A stretch of 64,000 nucleotides of DNA from an uncultured Campylobacter sp. GTDB lineage: Bacteria > Campylobacterota > Campylobacteria > Campylobacterales > Campylobacteraceae. Location: contig UQBJ01000006.1 in NCBI GenBank assembly GCA_900539255.1, positions 1-64,000 on the forward strand, read 5' to 3'. The notes beneath the pieces are model-generated. The model did no database searches, had not been told where the DNA came from, and saw only the letters and a list, made by a program, of their open reading frames with translations. This document shows positions 35,013-43,975 of this stretch, piece by piece. The position numbers and the translations under genes were made by a program. Every line of letters begins with the position of its first letter. Position 1 is the first letter of the stretch.

Positions 35013-36419
35013 TTGAGTATTTATTTTGTGCATTTTTTTGAGTGCTTTTTGCCCCTTGTTTTTGTGCTAGCCTTTGTGCGTATAAAGGGCTTGTGGCAAG
35101 TGTTTGCGAGCTTTTTTATAGGCTTTTTGTTTGCTTATTTTGCCTTTTTTATCGCCGCAAATTCCTTGCAAACAAGCGCGCTTTACTTTTACGCAAATAT
35201 CCTTTTTATCGCTTGTGGCGTTGTCGCTTTTGTGTTGAGCGTGCTGAAATTTGAGCTTTTACTCATAAGGCTTAGCCTGATAACGCTGATAAGTTTTGCC
35301 TTTGGCGTGAGATACTTTTATATAAGTCAAGATTTTGCGGTATTTACAAGCTCTTTGCTTGACACGCAAGCCGTTGTTTCGATGGCTTTCATCGCTTTGG
35401 CTTTTATGCTGTGCTTGATACTCTTTGTTTTTATGCGTTTTAACCTTAGCTTAAAGCCTAAATTTAGCCTTTTTGCGCTCTTTGTGGTGCTTTTGTGTGA
35501 GATAAATAGGGCTTTATCCAGCGTTTTGCTCATCGCCTTGCGGGAAAATTTCATCACGGACACAAAAGATGGCGCGCTTTTAAATTTCATTGCTCAAACA
35601 CAGCATTACTCGGACTTTGCCATTTATCTTTACCTTGTGCTTGTGCTTGCGCTGAGCTTTTCTTGCCTTGCCTTTCGCCCCAAACACTTACAAAAACGGC
35701 ATTTGTTTGACATAGAGTTTCGCCAAAACGCCGCAAAGACAAGCACGATTAACGATTATTTTAGCGCAAGCCTTATAAGCTCGGTGCTAGCCCTTTGTAT
35801 CATCTTGTATTTTAGCCTTGTATCAAGCAAACCGATACAAATTGACGCCCCAAAAGAAGTGTTGCCAGATGATAGCGGACTTTTCGTCTTTGACATAGAG
35901 CTTTTGCGCGACAACGCCTTGCACCGCTTTGCATACATAACGAGCGAGGGCAAGGTGGTGCGCTTTTTCTTGCTCAACAAACGAGAGGATAGGGACTCGC
36001 CTGTGGTGGTGTTTGACGCTTGTATGATTTGCGGGGATATGGGCTACATTAAGCGCGGTGGGGAGCTGATTTGCATAGCGTGCAATGTGCGTATTTTCCT
36101 TTTGAGCGTGGGTAAAGAGGGCGGGTGCAACCCGATACCGCTTAAATACGAGTTTGACGGAGAAAAAATCACCATAAAGCTCGAAGATGTCATCTACGGA
36201 ACAAATTTTTTCACTGAAATCAAAGAAGTTTTGGTAACCGACCCCGTTTCAAAGACGAAAATTCTCAACTCAAAGGCTGAATTTTCCTACCTTTACAAGG
36301 GGCTGACTTATTATTTTGCGAGCAAAGACAACTACGAAGCCTTTGTAAATGAGCCTGAAAGTTTTGTAGATAGCAATCAAAGTGCGAAATTTAGGGCGCA
36401 AGGTTATGGAGAGATATAA
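35013..36419 (+). CDS. DUF2318 membrane protein of P19-type iron uptake (Cj1660-like)
   Basis: 468 aa from TTG 35013 behind AAAGAG. The N-terminal half has about seven or eight hydrophobic spans. The periplasmic half carries a DUF2318 metal motif (ACMICGDMGY and CIACN near residue 350) and a C-terminal YHS-like segment (FSYLYKGLTYYFASKDNYEAFV). In C. jejuni the gene follows ftr1 and p19 and is part of a ferrous/ferric uptake route active at low pH and low iron. It overlaps the next gene by one base (TAATG). Confidence 0.82.
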   Translation: MSIYFVHFFECFLPLVFVLAFVRIKGLWQVFASFFIGFLFAYFAFFIAANSLQTSALYFYANILFIACGVVAFVLSVLKFELLLIRLSLITLISFAFGVRYFYISQDFAVFTSSLLDTQAVVSMAFIALAFMLCLILFVFMRFNLSLKPKFSLFALFVVLLCEINRALSSVLLIALRENFITDTKDGALLNFIAQTQHYSDFAIYLYLVLVLALSFSCLAFRPKHLQKRHLFDIEFRQNAAKTSTINDYFSASLISSVLALCIILYFSLVSSKPIQIDAPKEVLPDDSGLFVFDIELLRDNALHRFAYITSEGKVVRFFLLNKREDRDSPVVVFDACMICGDMGYIKRGGELICIACNVRIFLLSVGKEGGCNPIPLKYEFDGEKITIKLEDVIYGTNFFTEIKEVLVTDPVSKTKILNSKAEFSYLYKGLTYYFASKDNYEAFVNEPESFVDSNQSAKFRAQGYGEI

Positions 36420-37726
36420 TGCTGTGGGCGATGATAAAAAATTCGATTTTTAAGAACAAAATTCAAAAATCTTTGGCTTTTTTAACCTGCTTTTTGGCGA
36501 CTTTACTTTTGTGCGCTATGCTTAACATAACGCTTGGCATAGGCAACGAAGTAGGCAAACAGCTGCGAAGCTATGGTTCAAATATCATCATCTTACCCAA
36601 AGGCTCAAATTTAGCCATAGAAGTAGGCGGCGAGCTTTACGAGCCACTGAAAAACAAAAGTTATTTAAATGAAAGTGAAATTCATAAAATCAAAGAAATT
36701 TTTTGGCGCAACAATATCACCGCCTTTGCACCATTTTTAGAGGGCAAGGTGATGATGAAGCCCACAAAAAGCCCGCAAAATAGCCACGCAAACAATGAGT
36801 TTTCGCAAGAAGTGCTGATACTTGGCACTTATTTTGATAAAAGCATTGAAATCGCCGATGAAGAGGGGTTTAGCACGGGCATAAAAACACTTTATCCTTT
36901 GCTGAAAATTGACGGAGCGTGGATAAAAGACGATGACACCGAAAGCGTAATGCTTGGCGATGAATTTGCTAGGCAAAATGCCCTTAAAATAGGCGATTTT
37001 ATCAGCTTAAATGGCAACAAAGTGCAAATTTTAGGCATTTTACACAATGCGGGCAAAAACGCAAACAAAATCATCACAAGCTTAAATTTAGCCCAAATTC
37101 TCTTAAACAAACAAGGCTTGTTCGCACGCGCAGAGGTTTCAGCACTCACCATACCCGAAGATGACTTGTCCTTAAAGGCTAGGCGCGACACAAGTGCCTT
37201 AAATCAGGTAGAATTTGACAAGTGGTATTGCTCGGCGTATGTAAATTCCATAGCTTATCAAATCGAAGAGGACTTAAAAGGCGCAACCGCTAAGCCCCAA
37301 ACAGCTATCAGCGATGCCGAAAGCCTAATCATAAACAAAATTCAAGCCCTTATGGCGCTCACAGCCCTTATTTGCCTTGTCGTGTCAAGCATAGCCATAG
37401 CGAGCTTGATGAGTAGCGAAATCCACGCGCGTAAAAAAGAAATCGGGCTTTTAAAGGTGCTTGGTGCGAACGCTTTTCAAATTTATGTGATTTTTGCGGG
37501 CGAAAATTTGCTTGTCGCCCTACTTGCCGCACTTTGCGGCTTTGCTTTTGGTGTGGGATTAAGTCAAATCATCGCTTTAAGCATTTTTGGCTACACGGTT
37601 GCCACAGCTTTCATCGCACTGCCCCTAGCCCTTGTCTTTGCGGCATTTGCGGCACTTTTGGGCTGCTTATTTGCGCTCAAAAATATAGTTCATCTCTTGC
37701 CCGTGCAGGTGCTTTATGGTAAATAA
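36419..37726 (+). CDS. FtsX-type ABC permease (Cj1661-like)
   Basis: 435 aa MacB/FtsX-fold permease: first span near residues 15-40, a periplasmic domain, and three C-terminal spans with the KKEIGLLKVLGAN motif before the second of them. It pairs with the following permease and ATPase to form one transporter. Overlaps both neighbours. The cargo is unproved; in Campylobacter the set belongs to the P19 system. Confidence 0.82.
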   Translation: MLWAMIKNSIFKNKIQKSLAFLTCFLATLLLCAMLNITLGIGNEVGKQLRSYGSNIIILPKGSNLAIEVGGELYEPLKNKSYLNESEIHKIKEIFWRNNITAFAPFLEGKVMMKPTKSPQNSHANNEFSQEVLILGTYFDKSIEIADEEGFSTGIKTLYPLLKIDGAWIKDDDTESVMLGDEFARQNALKIGDFISLNGNKVQILGILHNAGKNANKIITSLNLAQILLNKQGLFARAEVSALTIPEDDLSLKARRDTSALNQVEFDKWYCSAYVNSIAYQIEEDLKGATAKPQTAISDAESLIINKIQALMALTALICLVVSSIAIASLMSSEIHARKKEIGLLKVLGANAFQIYVIFAGENLLVALLAALCGFAFGVGLSQIIALSIFGYTVATAFIALPLALVFAAFAALLGCLFALKNIVHLLPVQVLYGK

Positions 37727-38858
37727 TTTTCTAATCACACAGCTTTTCAAAAGCCTTATTTTTTCAGCAAAGCGCGTCTTTATCATCGTCCTTGCTATCT
37801 TCATCTCAGCCCTTGTCAGCTCGGCTTTTTTAAACATTTATTTTGACCTTGATACTAAGCTTTCAAAAGAGTTAAAAGCTTATGGGGCAAATTTAAACAT
37901 TTTACCAACAAAAACCAACGAACTCATCAGCAACCACGCCCTTGAAAAACTCAAAGGCGAACTTGGAGCAAAAAACCTAACGCCCTATCTTTACGCCTTT
38001 TTAAGTGTCGATGGTAGCCACACGCTCGTGCTTGGGACGGATTTTAGCTCTTTGAAGCTCACAAAACCCTTTTTGCAAGCCGTTGAGGGCAGCTTTTCGC
38101 TGAGTGATTTTGACGAAAATTCAGCCTTTATCGGCAAGGATTTAGCCACAAAGCTCATCAGCGCCAACAAACAAGACAGCTTGCAGGGTTTAATCGGGCG
38201 AGAATTTGAAATTTACGGGCTTTTGGGCGAAAAAGCCGTGCTTAAAATCAAAGGCATAGTCTCAAACAACGATGAATTCGACACTCTCTTTTTAGCCCCG
38301 CTTGCTGTGGTGCAAAATTTAAGCGCACAATCGGGCATAAACTACGCTAATGCCCTTGTTTATGGTAGCTTTGATGAAGTAAGCGCGAAAGTAAGGGCGT
38401 TAAGCGATGATGAAGTGAGCATAAAGCCCATCTCATCGGTGTCTTTAAGCGAGGCTTTGGTGCTTGAAAAGCTCAAAGCCCTAATGTTTCTCATCGTCCT
38501 TGTGGTGCTTGTCATCGCCTCCACAAGCGTAAATACCACTTTAAGCTCGATTATCTTTTCGCGCAAAAAAGAAGTGGCGTTGCATTTGACTTTGGGAGCT
38601 GGCAAAAAGGACATCGCAAAGCTCTTTGGGCTAGAATGCCTTGTGCTAGCCCTTGTCGCTTCGGTGTTGGGCGCGGTTTGCGGGTATATTTTAGCTCAAA
38701 TTTTTGGCTACATTATCTTTAACGCGAGCGTTGATTTTAGGCTCAAAGCCGCAGTTTTAGCGGTTTTTGTGTCGCTTATCTTTGCTTTTTGTGCGGCGTT
38801 TTTTCCCATAAAAAAGGCTTTAAAAATCAATGTTTGCGAGAATTTAAAAGGAGAATAA
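37716..38858 (+). CDS. FtsX-type ABC permease (Cj1662-like)
   Basis: 380 aa with the same layout as its neighbour: one N-terminal span, a periplasmic part, three C-terminal spans, and KKEVALHLTLGAGKKDI matching the partner's coupling helix. The two are a likely heterodimer from tandem duplication. Overlaps the preceding gene by eleven bases. Confidence 0.82.
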   Translation: MVNNFLITQLFKSLIFSAKRVFIIVLAIFISALVSSAFLNIYFDLDTKLSKELKAYGANLNILPTKTNELISNHALEKLKGELGAKNLTPYLYAFLSVDGSHTLVLGTDFSSLKLTKPFLQAVEGSFSLSDFDENSAFIGKDLATKLISANKQDSLQGLIGREFEIYGLLGEKAVLKIKGIVSNNDEFDTLFLAPLAVVQNLSAQSGINYANALVYGSFDEVSAKVRALSDDEVSIKPISSVSLSEALVLEKLKALMFLIVLVVLVIASTSVNTTLSSIIFSRKKEVALHLTLGAGKKDIAKLFGLECLVLALVASVLGAVCGYILAQIFGYIIFNASVDFRLKAAVLAVFVSLIFAFCAAFFPIKKALKINVCENLKGE

Positions 38859-39509
38859 GTGAAAGAGATTATCAAAATTTCGCATTTATGCAAAAATTTT
38901 GGCGAGGTAAAAGCCCTACAAGACATAAATTTCAGCGTTTTGCAAGGGCAGTGGCTAGCCATAATGGGACCAAGCGGTAGCGGTAAATCCACGCTTTTAA
39001 ACATTTTATCTTTGATGGACGAGCAAAGCAGCGGGGAGTATTTTTTAGACGGCACAAATGTGCAAAGCCTTGATGAGAGCGCAAAAATCAAAATCCGCCG
39101 CGAAAAAATCGGGCTGATTTTTCAGCAGTTTCATCTCATACCCTATCTCAACGCCCTTGAAAATGTGATGCTGGCGCAGTTTTATCATTCAAGTGTCGAT
39201 GAAGAGGACGCTCGTGCCGTGCTTGAAAAGGTAGGTTTAGCGCACCGCTTAAAGCACCTGCCAAGCGAGTTAAGCGGCGGCGAGCAGCAACGCCTTTGCA
39301 TAGCGCGCGCACTCATCAACAACCCCGAGCTTTTGCTTGCTGATGAACCCACAGGAAATTTGGACGAGGCAAACGAAAAAATCGTCCTTGACCTTTTAAA
39401 ACAGCTTAAAAATGAAGGCAAAACCATAGTTTTAATCACGCACAACGAAACGCTGGGCAAGCAAGCTGACACAATGATGATTTTAAGACACGGGGTGCAA
39501 AATGTGTGA
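38859..39509 (+). CDS. ABC transporter ATPase (Cj1663-like, LolD/MacB type)
   Basis: 216 aa from GTG 38859 with GGAG upstream. Walker A GPSGSGKST, signature LSGGEQQR, Walker B LLLADEPTG and the H-loop (LITHN) are all intact. Of the LolD/MacB class, it powers the two FtsX-type permeases just upstream. Overlaps the next gene by eight bases. Confidence 0.93.
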   Translation: MKEIIKISHLCKNFGEVKALQDINFSVLQGQWLAIMGPSGSGKSTLLNILSLMDEQSSGEYFLDGTNVQSLDESAKIKIRREKIGLIFQQFHLIPYLNALENVMLAQFYHSSVDEEDARAVLEKVGLAHRLKHLPSELSGGEQQRLCIARALINNPELLLADEPTGNLDEANEKIVLDLLKQLKNEGKTIVLITHNETLGKQADTMMILRHGVQNV

Positions 39510-40029
39510 ATTTTTGAAAGGCAAATTCAAAATTTTGAGTGAATTTAGGAATTTTTTTGTGAATTTTGGAGCGTTTTTACTCATCATCTTTGCTCTAAAT
39601 GGCTGTTTTTCAAGCTCCACAGGCGAGGTAGGCAAAAAAGCCCCGCAGATTGCTGCTAAAAATTTAAGCGGGCAAGAGGTGAAATTTGATGAGGGCAAAG
39701 TCGTGGTGCTGGTGTTTTTTGAAAAGGGTTGCGCAGCTTGCATAAAGGAACTGCCTTTGCTTGATGAGTTTGCATACGAGCAAAGAGACAAACTCCAAGC
39801 CATAGCGATAAATTCAGTCGATGAAGTGCCTAGCATTGTGGTGCTTCAAGCACAATACTCTCTTTACAATGTCGTTTTAGCCAAAGATGATTTGGATATT
39901 TCGTGGCAAAGGTATGGAATTTTCGCCTTGCCAACCACTATCATCATCAAAGATGGCGTTGTCATCGAGCGTATAACGGGGGACAAAGGGTGGGAAAATC
40001 TACACTCCAAGCTTTTGCCCTTGCTTTGA
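39502..40029 (+). CDS. Thioredoxin-fold lipoprotein (Cj1664-like)
   Basis: 175 aa. A signal peptide with lipobox (IIFALNGC) precedes a TlpA/AhpC-TSA-like fold with CAAC (GCAACIKELP near residue 75) and the cis-Pro loop ALPTTIIIKDG. It probably reduces or holds thiols of the periplasmic iron-uptake partners. Followed by a second thioredoxin-like gene overlapping by 40 bases. Confidence 0.82.
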   Translation: MCEFLKGKFKILSEFRNFFVNFGAFLLIIFALNGCFSSSTGEVGKKAPQIAAKNLSGQEVKFDEGKVVVLVFFEKGCAACIKELPLLDEFAYEQRDKLQAIAINSVDEVPSIVVLQAQYSLYNVVLAKDDLDISWQRYGIFALPTTIIIKDGVVIERITGDKGWENLHSKLLPLL

Positions 40030-40484
40030 GCCTGTTTTTCGCGGGCTGTTTTGACAACAAATTCGCTACCACAGAGGACAAAGCCTATAAATTCAGCTTT
40101 AACGGCTTTGAAAAGCGTTTGAGCTACGGCGAAAGCAAGCCTTATGCGCTGGCGTTTTTTACGAAAGATTGCGCAGTTTGTGCGGAGCAAATCCGCATTT
40201 TAAACGCGCTACAAGGGCGTTTTGAGCTTGAATTTTTAGCCGTGCTAAAAGACGCGCAGGACAAAACAGAGGCGAAACTTTGGGCGCAAAGCAAGAATTT
40301 AGCCTTGCCGCTTTTTTTTGAGGCAAGGGCGAGCGAGTTTTTAGCCCGTGCTGTCGGAGGCATTTACGGCGTGCCTGTCATCGTTTTTGTAGATGAAAAG
40401 GGCATTTTAGGCAAAAAATTCATCGGCTTAACCCCGCAAAGCGTGCTGGAAAAAGAGCTGGCAAACGCTACCTTAAAGCCTTGA
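39990..40484 (+). CDS. Thioredoxin-fold lipoprotein (Cj1665-like)
   Basis: About 164 aa. I start it at GTG 39990, with GGGGGA a few bases upstream, because this gives a lipoprotein signal (FALALSLFFAGC). A CAVC motif (KDCAVCAEQ) and a cis-Pro loop (YGVPVIVFVDE) mark a thioredoxin fold. Last gene of the iron-uptake operon; the 40-base overlap with the previous gene suggests coupling. Confidence 0.78.
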   Translation: MGKSTLQAFALALSLFFAGCFDNKFATTEDKAYKFSFNGFEKRLSYGESKPYALAFFTKDCAVCAEQIRILNALQGRFELEFLAVLKDAQDKTEAKLWAQSKNLALPLFFEARASEFLARAVGGIYGVPVIVFVDEKGILGKKFIGLTPQSVLEKELANATLKP

Positions 40485-40586
40485 TGATTTATTTTTGAAA
40501 ATTTAATAAATTTAAGAAATTTTAAACATTTTTGGCACACTTCTTGCTTATTATATTTTAAGTAATCTTTTAAAAAAGGAGAAATG

Positions 40587-40919
40587 ATGAAAAAGATTTT
40601 AGTTGCAATGTTTGCGTTATGTGGAGTTTCACAAGCCGTGATTGTGGCTACTAATGTGGGGGCAACTTCATACAAAAAAGCGACATTAGACCCTGCCTAT
40701 GCTTATGCCATCGTATATGTGCCAAAAGGCAGAGGTGTAGTTGGCGATGTTATCATTAACAACGCACCAGCACAATGTCAAAATGCTTCAATAGGAAGTG
40801 ATTTTTTTGAGGAAGTGTGTCTCTTGGGTAAGCGAGAAAAAGCTGAACGAGCAGCAAACATACAAGTGTTGAAAAATAATAAGCTTTATGAGAGTCAGGG
40901 ACAATTATTTACAGCCTGA
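40587..40919 (+). CDS. Small secreted protein of unknown function
   Basis: 110 aa from the second of two adjacent ATGs (40587), placed five bases after GGAG. A signal peptide ends near SQA. The mature part has two Cys (QCQNA, EEVCLLG) that could form a disulfide. A -10-like TATATT lies near 40552. No family recognised. Confidence 0.6.
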   Translation: MKKILVAMFALCGVSQAVIVATNVGATSYKKATLDPAYAYAIVYVPKGRGVVGDVIINNAPAQCQNASIGSDFFEEVCLLGKREKAERAANIQVLKNNKLYESQGQLFTA

Positions 40920-40942
40920 CAAAATAAAGCAAAGGATTGTAT

Positions 40943-41635
40943 ATGCTTAAACTCGGCGGTTCAAGGCTACTTCAATGTTCAGATTTTATGCTTGGCTTTT
41001 ATGGGCTTGATAGGGCAAAATCTCAAAGCGAGGAGAGCTTTGACACGGCTTTGCGCTCGGTTGCAAGCGGTCTTGACCGTGGTTTTGGCTGGGAGATGGC
41101 AAATGACACTTATGCTTATCACGGCATTGATTATTTGCCACAAGAGACGAGAAATGCCTTTTTGCAAGCCGTTGAAAAGGGTTATGAAAGTAAGGATGAG
41201 GCGAAATTTGGCAAATTTGGCTTAAATTTGATGAGTTCATTGATAATGGACACTTGCGTGAGCTACAATGCCAAATTTAAAGAGCCTGAAAGATTTGCTG
41301 AGTATAGCTTTAAAGCAACCTTTGAAAAATGGAAAAAAATTTACAACGATGACATTACACTAAATCCACAAGAGCGTGAGGAATTTGAGCTTTTTTGTAG
41401 TGTGTATCAAAATTTTCTCGACAACTTAGGCACTTTGGCAGATAAGGCGATATTGCGAGACAATGACACAAGCACGCTTTATCCGCCAAATTTTACGGCG
41501 CAAAAGCAAACCCTTGTGTTTGAGGCAAATTATCAGTTTGTTTTAAGTCAAAAAACCCAGCAAATCGCCCAAGAAAAAGACGAGATACTTTTGCGACTTT
41601 TAAACCCACAAGATAGACTTGATATAAAGGCTTGA
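40943..41635 (+). CDS. Hypothetical soluble protein
   Basis: About 230 aa from ATG 40943 with AAAGGA upstream. No signal peptide or membrane segment; mostly helical with aromatic-rich patches (DTYAYHGIDYLP, SVYQNFLDNLG). Its stop overlaps the next open frame but the next gene probably starts later, at 41686. Not recognised. Confidence 0.6.
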   Translation: MLKLGGSRLLQCSDFMLGFYGLDRAKSQSEESFDTALRSVASGLDRGFGWEMANDTYAYHGIDYLPQETRNAFLQAVEKGYESKDEAKFGKFGLNLMSSLIMDTCVSYNAKFKEPERFAEYSFKATFEKWKKIYNDDITLNPQEREEFELFCSVYQNFLDNLGTLADKAILRDNDTSTLYPPNFTAQKQTLVFEANYQFVLSQKTQQIAQEKDEILLRLLNPQDRLDIKA

Positions 41636-41685
41636 ATTTACGCTTTTTCAGTAAAATTTCGTTTCAAAAACTACAAAGGCGTAAG

Positions 41686-42300
41686 ATGAGACGAGATGAA
41701 TTTAAATGCGATGATTTCGCGCTTATCAAAACTATGCTTTCGCAAATGCCCTTTGGGACTATGGTTATACCCGACACGCCCTTGCCATACGCCGTGCCTA
41801 TAAGCTTTTGCTTTGATGAAAATTACGCTCCAAAAGGCGGCATTTACTTTCACGGCGCGGGGAGTGGGCGTAAATTTGAGCTTTTAAAAAACGAACCAAG
41901 CGTGGTATTTAGTGCGGCAAAGCCTTATTCTTACATACCTTCACGCTTTTTAAGCGGCAAAATGACACCCACGCAGTTTTTCTTTTCGGTGTTGATTGAG
42001 GGGCGTTTTGAAGTGGTGCAGGATTTAGCGCAAAAATGCGAGATTTTAGACGCTCTTGTGCGCAAATACGAGCCACAAAATGCTACTTTTTGCCTTGAAA
42101 AAAGCCCTTTTGCGGGAGCGCAAAAGCACACTTTTGTCGGTGTCATCAAGGTAGAAAATTTAAGCGCAAAGGCAAAATTTGGGCAAAATATGAGCCAAGA
42201 TGCCTTTGATAATTTAATACTTGACTTGCAAAAGCGAGCTGACACGCTTGATAAAGACACTTTAAATTTAATGCAAAAATTTGCAAAAGATAAGAGATAA
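41686..42300 (+). CDS. FMN-binding split-barrel (pyridoxamine oxidase/NimA-like) protein
   Basis: About 204 aa from ATG 41686 (MRRDEFKCDD). A PNPOx-like split barrel is indicated by MPFGTMVIPDTPLPYAVPISF, a GGIYFHGAGSGRKFELLKN flavin-binding segment, and FSVLIEGRFEVVQD. Such proteins are flavin or heme reductases or nitroimidazole-resistance enzymes; the substrate cannot be told. No operon partner is clear. Confidence 0.75.
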   Translation: MRRDEFKCDDFALIKTMLSQMPFGTMVIPDTPLPYAVPISFCFDENYAPKGGIYFHGAGSGRKFELLKNEPSVVFSAAKPYSYIPSRFLSGKMTPTQFFFSVLIEGRFEVVQDLAQKCEILDALVRKYEPQNATFCLEKSPFAGAQKHTFVGVIKVENLSAKAKFGQNMSQDAFDNLILDLQKRADTLDKDTLNLMQKFAKDKR

Positions 42301-42481
42301 ATTCAGCTTTAAATTTAAAAACTTAAATTTAAAATTCAAAGTTTAACCTTAAATTCAAAGCTCAAATTTAAAATTTAAAATTCAACTTTAAATTTAAAAT
42401 TTAAATTTAATTTTCAAGGGCTAAAACTTAAAATTCAAAATGTCAATCTTAAATTCAAAGCCTTAAATTTAAATTTCAAAC
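42301..42481. repeat. AAATTTAA-type low-complexity run
   Basis: Between two gene ends, about 180 bases built of AAATTTAAAATTCAAA words in irregular tandem. Likely slippage-prone spacer; no ORF or hairpin with a clear role. Confidence 0.7.
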
Positions 42482-43963
42482 TCACAAATTTTCAAGCATT
42501 TTTTCATAAGCTTTTTTTGTGCCAGCGCCCACTTCGCCAAAAAGGCTTACTACCACGATGACAGCACTAGCGCACAAAAAGCCCGGCACGATTTCATAGA
42601 TAGGAAAGTCAAGCCAAGCCGCAAAGAAATTCTTGTAAAGCACTACCACAGCAGCACCTGTTATCATTCCTAAAATCGCCGCTAGCCTTGTCATCTTGCT
42701 CCAAAAAAGCGAAAAGAGCATCACAGAGCCAAAGCTCGCTCCAAAGCCCGCCCAAGCATAAGCGACTATGCTTAACACGCTTGAATTTTTGTCAGTTGAA
42801 ATGACAAAGGCGACGAGTGCCACGAGCAAAACGCCCGCTCTGCCTAAATTCATCACCGTAACGGAGCTTGCTTCTTTGTTGAAAATGCGTTTGTAAAAAT
42901 CCTCCGCGATAGTCGAGCTTGAAACAAGCAGTTGCGAGCTTGCCGTGCTCATAACGGCTGCGAGTATGGCTGAGAGCAAAATGCCTGCTATCCAAGGGTT
43001 AAAGAGTAATTGACTCATCACGATAAAAATCTTTTCAGGGTCGCTTAATGAAAGCTCAAATTTAGCCACATAAGCTATGCCTAAAATGCCGATAAAACAA
43101 GCTCCAAGCAGGCTTATCGCCATCCAAGAAATGCCGATGATGGTAGCTTGTGGGATTTCTTTTGTCGAGCGAATCGACATAAAACGCACCAAAATGTGCG
43201 GCTGCCCAAAATACCCAAGCCCCCAAGCCAGAGCCGAAACGATAGCCACCCAGCTCAAACCCTCGCCCATAGAAAGCGCGTTTGGCTTTATCTGTTTTAC
43301 TATGCTAAACGCTTCATTAAAGCCACCCAAATGATAAAGCATTACAGCAGGCACGACAATGAGAGCGCACATCATCAAAAGCCCTTGTATCAAATCCGTC
43401 CAACACACAGCCTTATAGCCGCCCAAAAAGGTATAAACCACGATGATAAATGCGCCCGTGCTTAAAGCGTGTTCGTATTTAAGCCCAAAGGTGCTTTCAA
43501 AGAGCTTTGCCCCGCTCACCAAGCCAGATGAGACATAAAAGGTAAAAAAGATGAGTATCACCACAGCGCAAATGACGCGCAAAATGTGCTTGTCATCATC
43601 AAAGCGGGTTTCAAAATAATCAGGTATAGTGATACAGTCGCTAATCACGCTTGTGTAAATGCGAAGTCTCTTTGCCACAAAAGCCCAGTTTAGCGTAGCT
43701 CCTATGGTAAGCCCTATGGCAATGTAGCTTTCTATGAAGCCGCTCACATACAAAGCCCCAGGCAAGCCCATCAAAAGCCAGCCGCTCATATCGCTAGCCC
43801 CAGCAGATAAGGCTGAAACCACAGGTCCAAGCGAACGAGAGCCTAAAAAATACTCCTCCGCGCCCTTGTTTTTCCTAAAAAAATAAAAGCCTATGTAGAG
43901 CATTAAAGCCGAGTAGGCGACAAACATTATGGCTATTTCAACGCTGATATTTACAACTTCCAT
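42482..43963 (-). CDS. putP: Sodium/proline symporter PutP
   Basis: SSS-family symporter with about 12-13 hydrophobic spans. Family marks include [15 protein letters not shown] near residue 55, WAFVAKRLR, and the [13 protein letters not shown] segment near residue 185. 493 aa. It imports proline for PutA, encoded immediately upstream with a 12-base gap, so the pair forms one operon. Proline is a main carbon source in Campylobacter lacking sugar use. Confidence 0.94.
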   Translation of the reverse strand: MEVVNISVEIAIMFVAYSALMLYIGFYFFRKNKGAEEYFLGSRSLGPVVSALSAGASDMSGWLLMGLPGALYVSGFIESYIAIGLTIGATLNWAFVAKRLRIYTSVISDCITIPDYFETRFDDDKHILRVICAVVILIFFTFYVSSGLVSGAKLFESTFGLKYEHALSTGAFIIVVYTFLGGYKAVCWTDLIQGLLMMCALIVVPAVMLYHLGGFNEAFSIVKQIKPNALSMGEGLSWVAIVSALAWGLGYFGQPHILVRFMSIRSTKEIPQATIIGISWMAISLLGACFIGILGIAYVAKFELSLSDPEKIFIVMSQLLFNPWIAGILLSAILAAVMSTASSQLLVSSSTIAEDFYKRIFNKEASSVTVMNLGRAGVLLVALVAFVISTDKNSSVLSIVAYAWAGFGASFGSVMLFSLFWSKMTRLAAILGMITGAAVVVLYKNFFAAWLDFPIYEIVPGFLCASAVIVVVSLFGEVGAGTKKAYEKMLENL

Positions 43964-43975
43964 TACGCACTCCTT

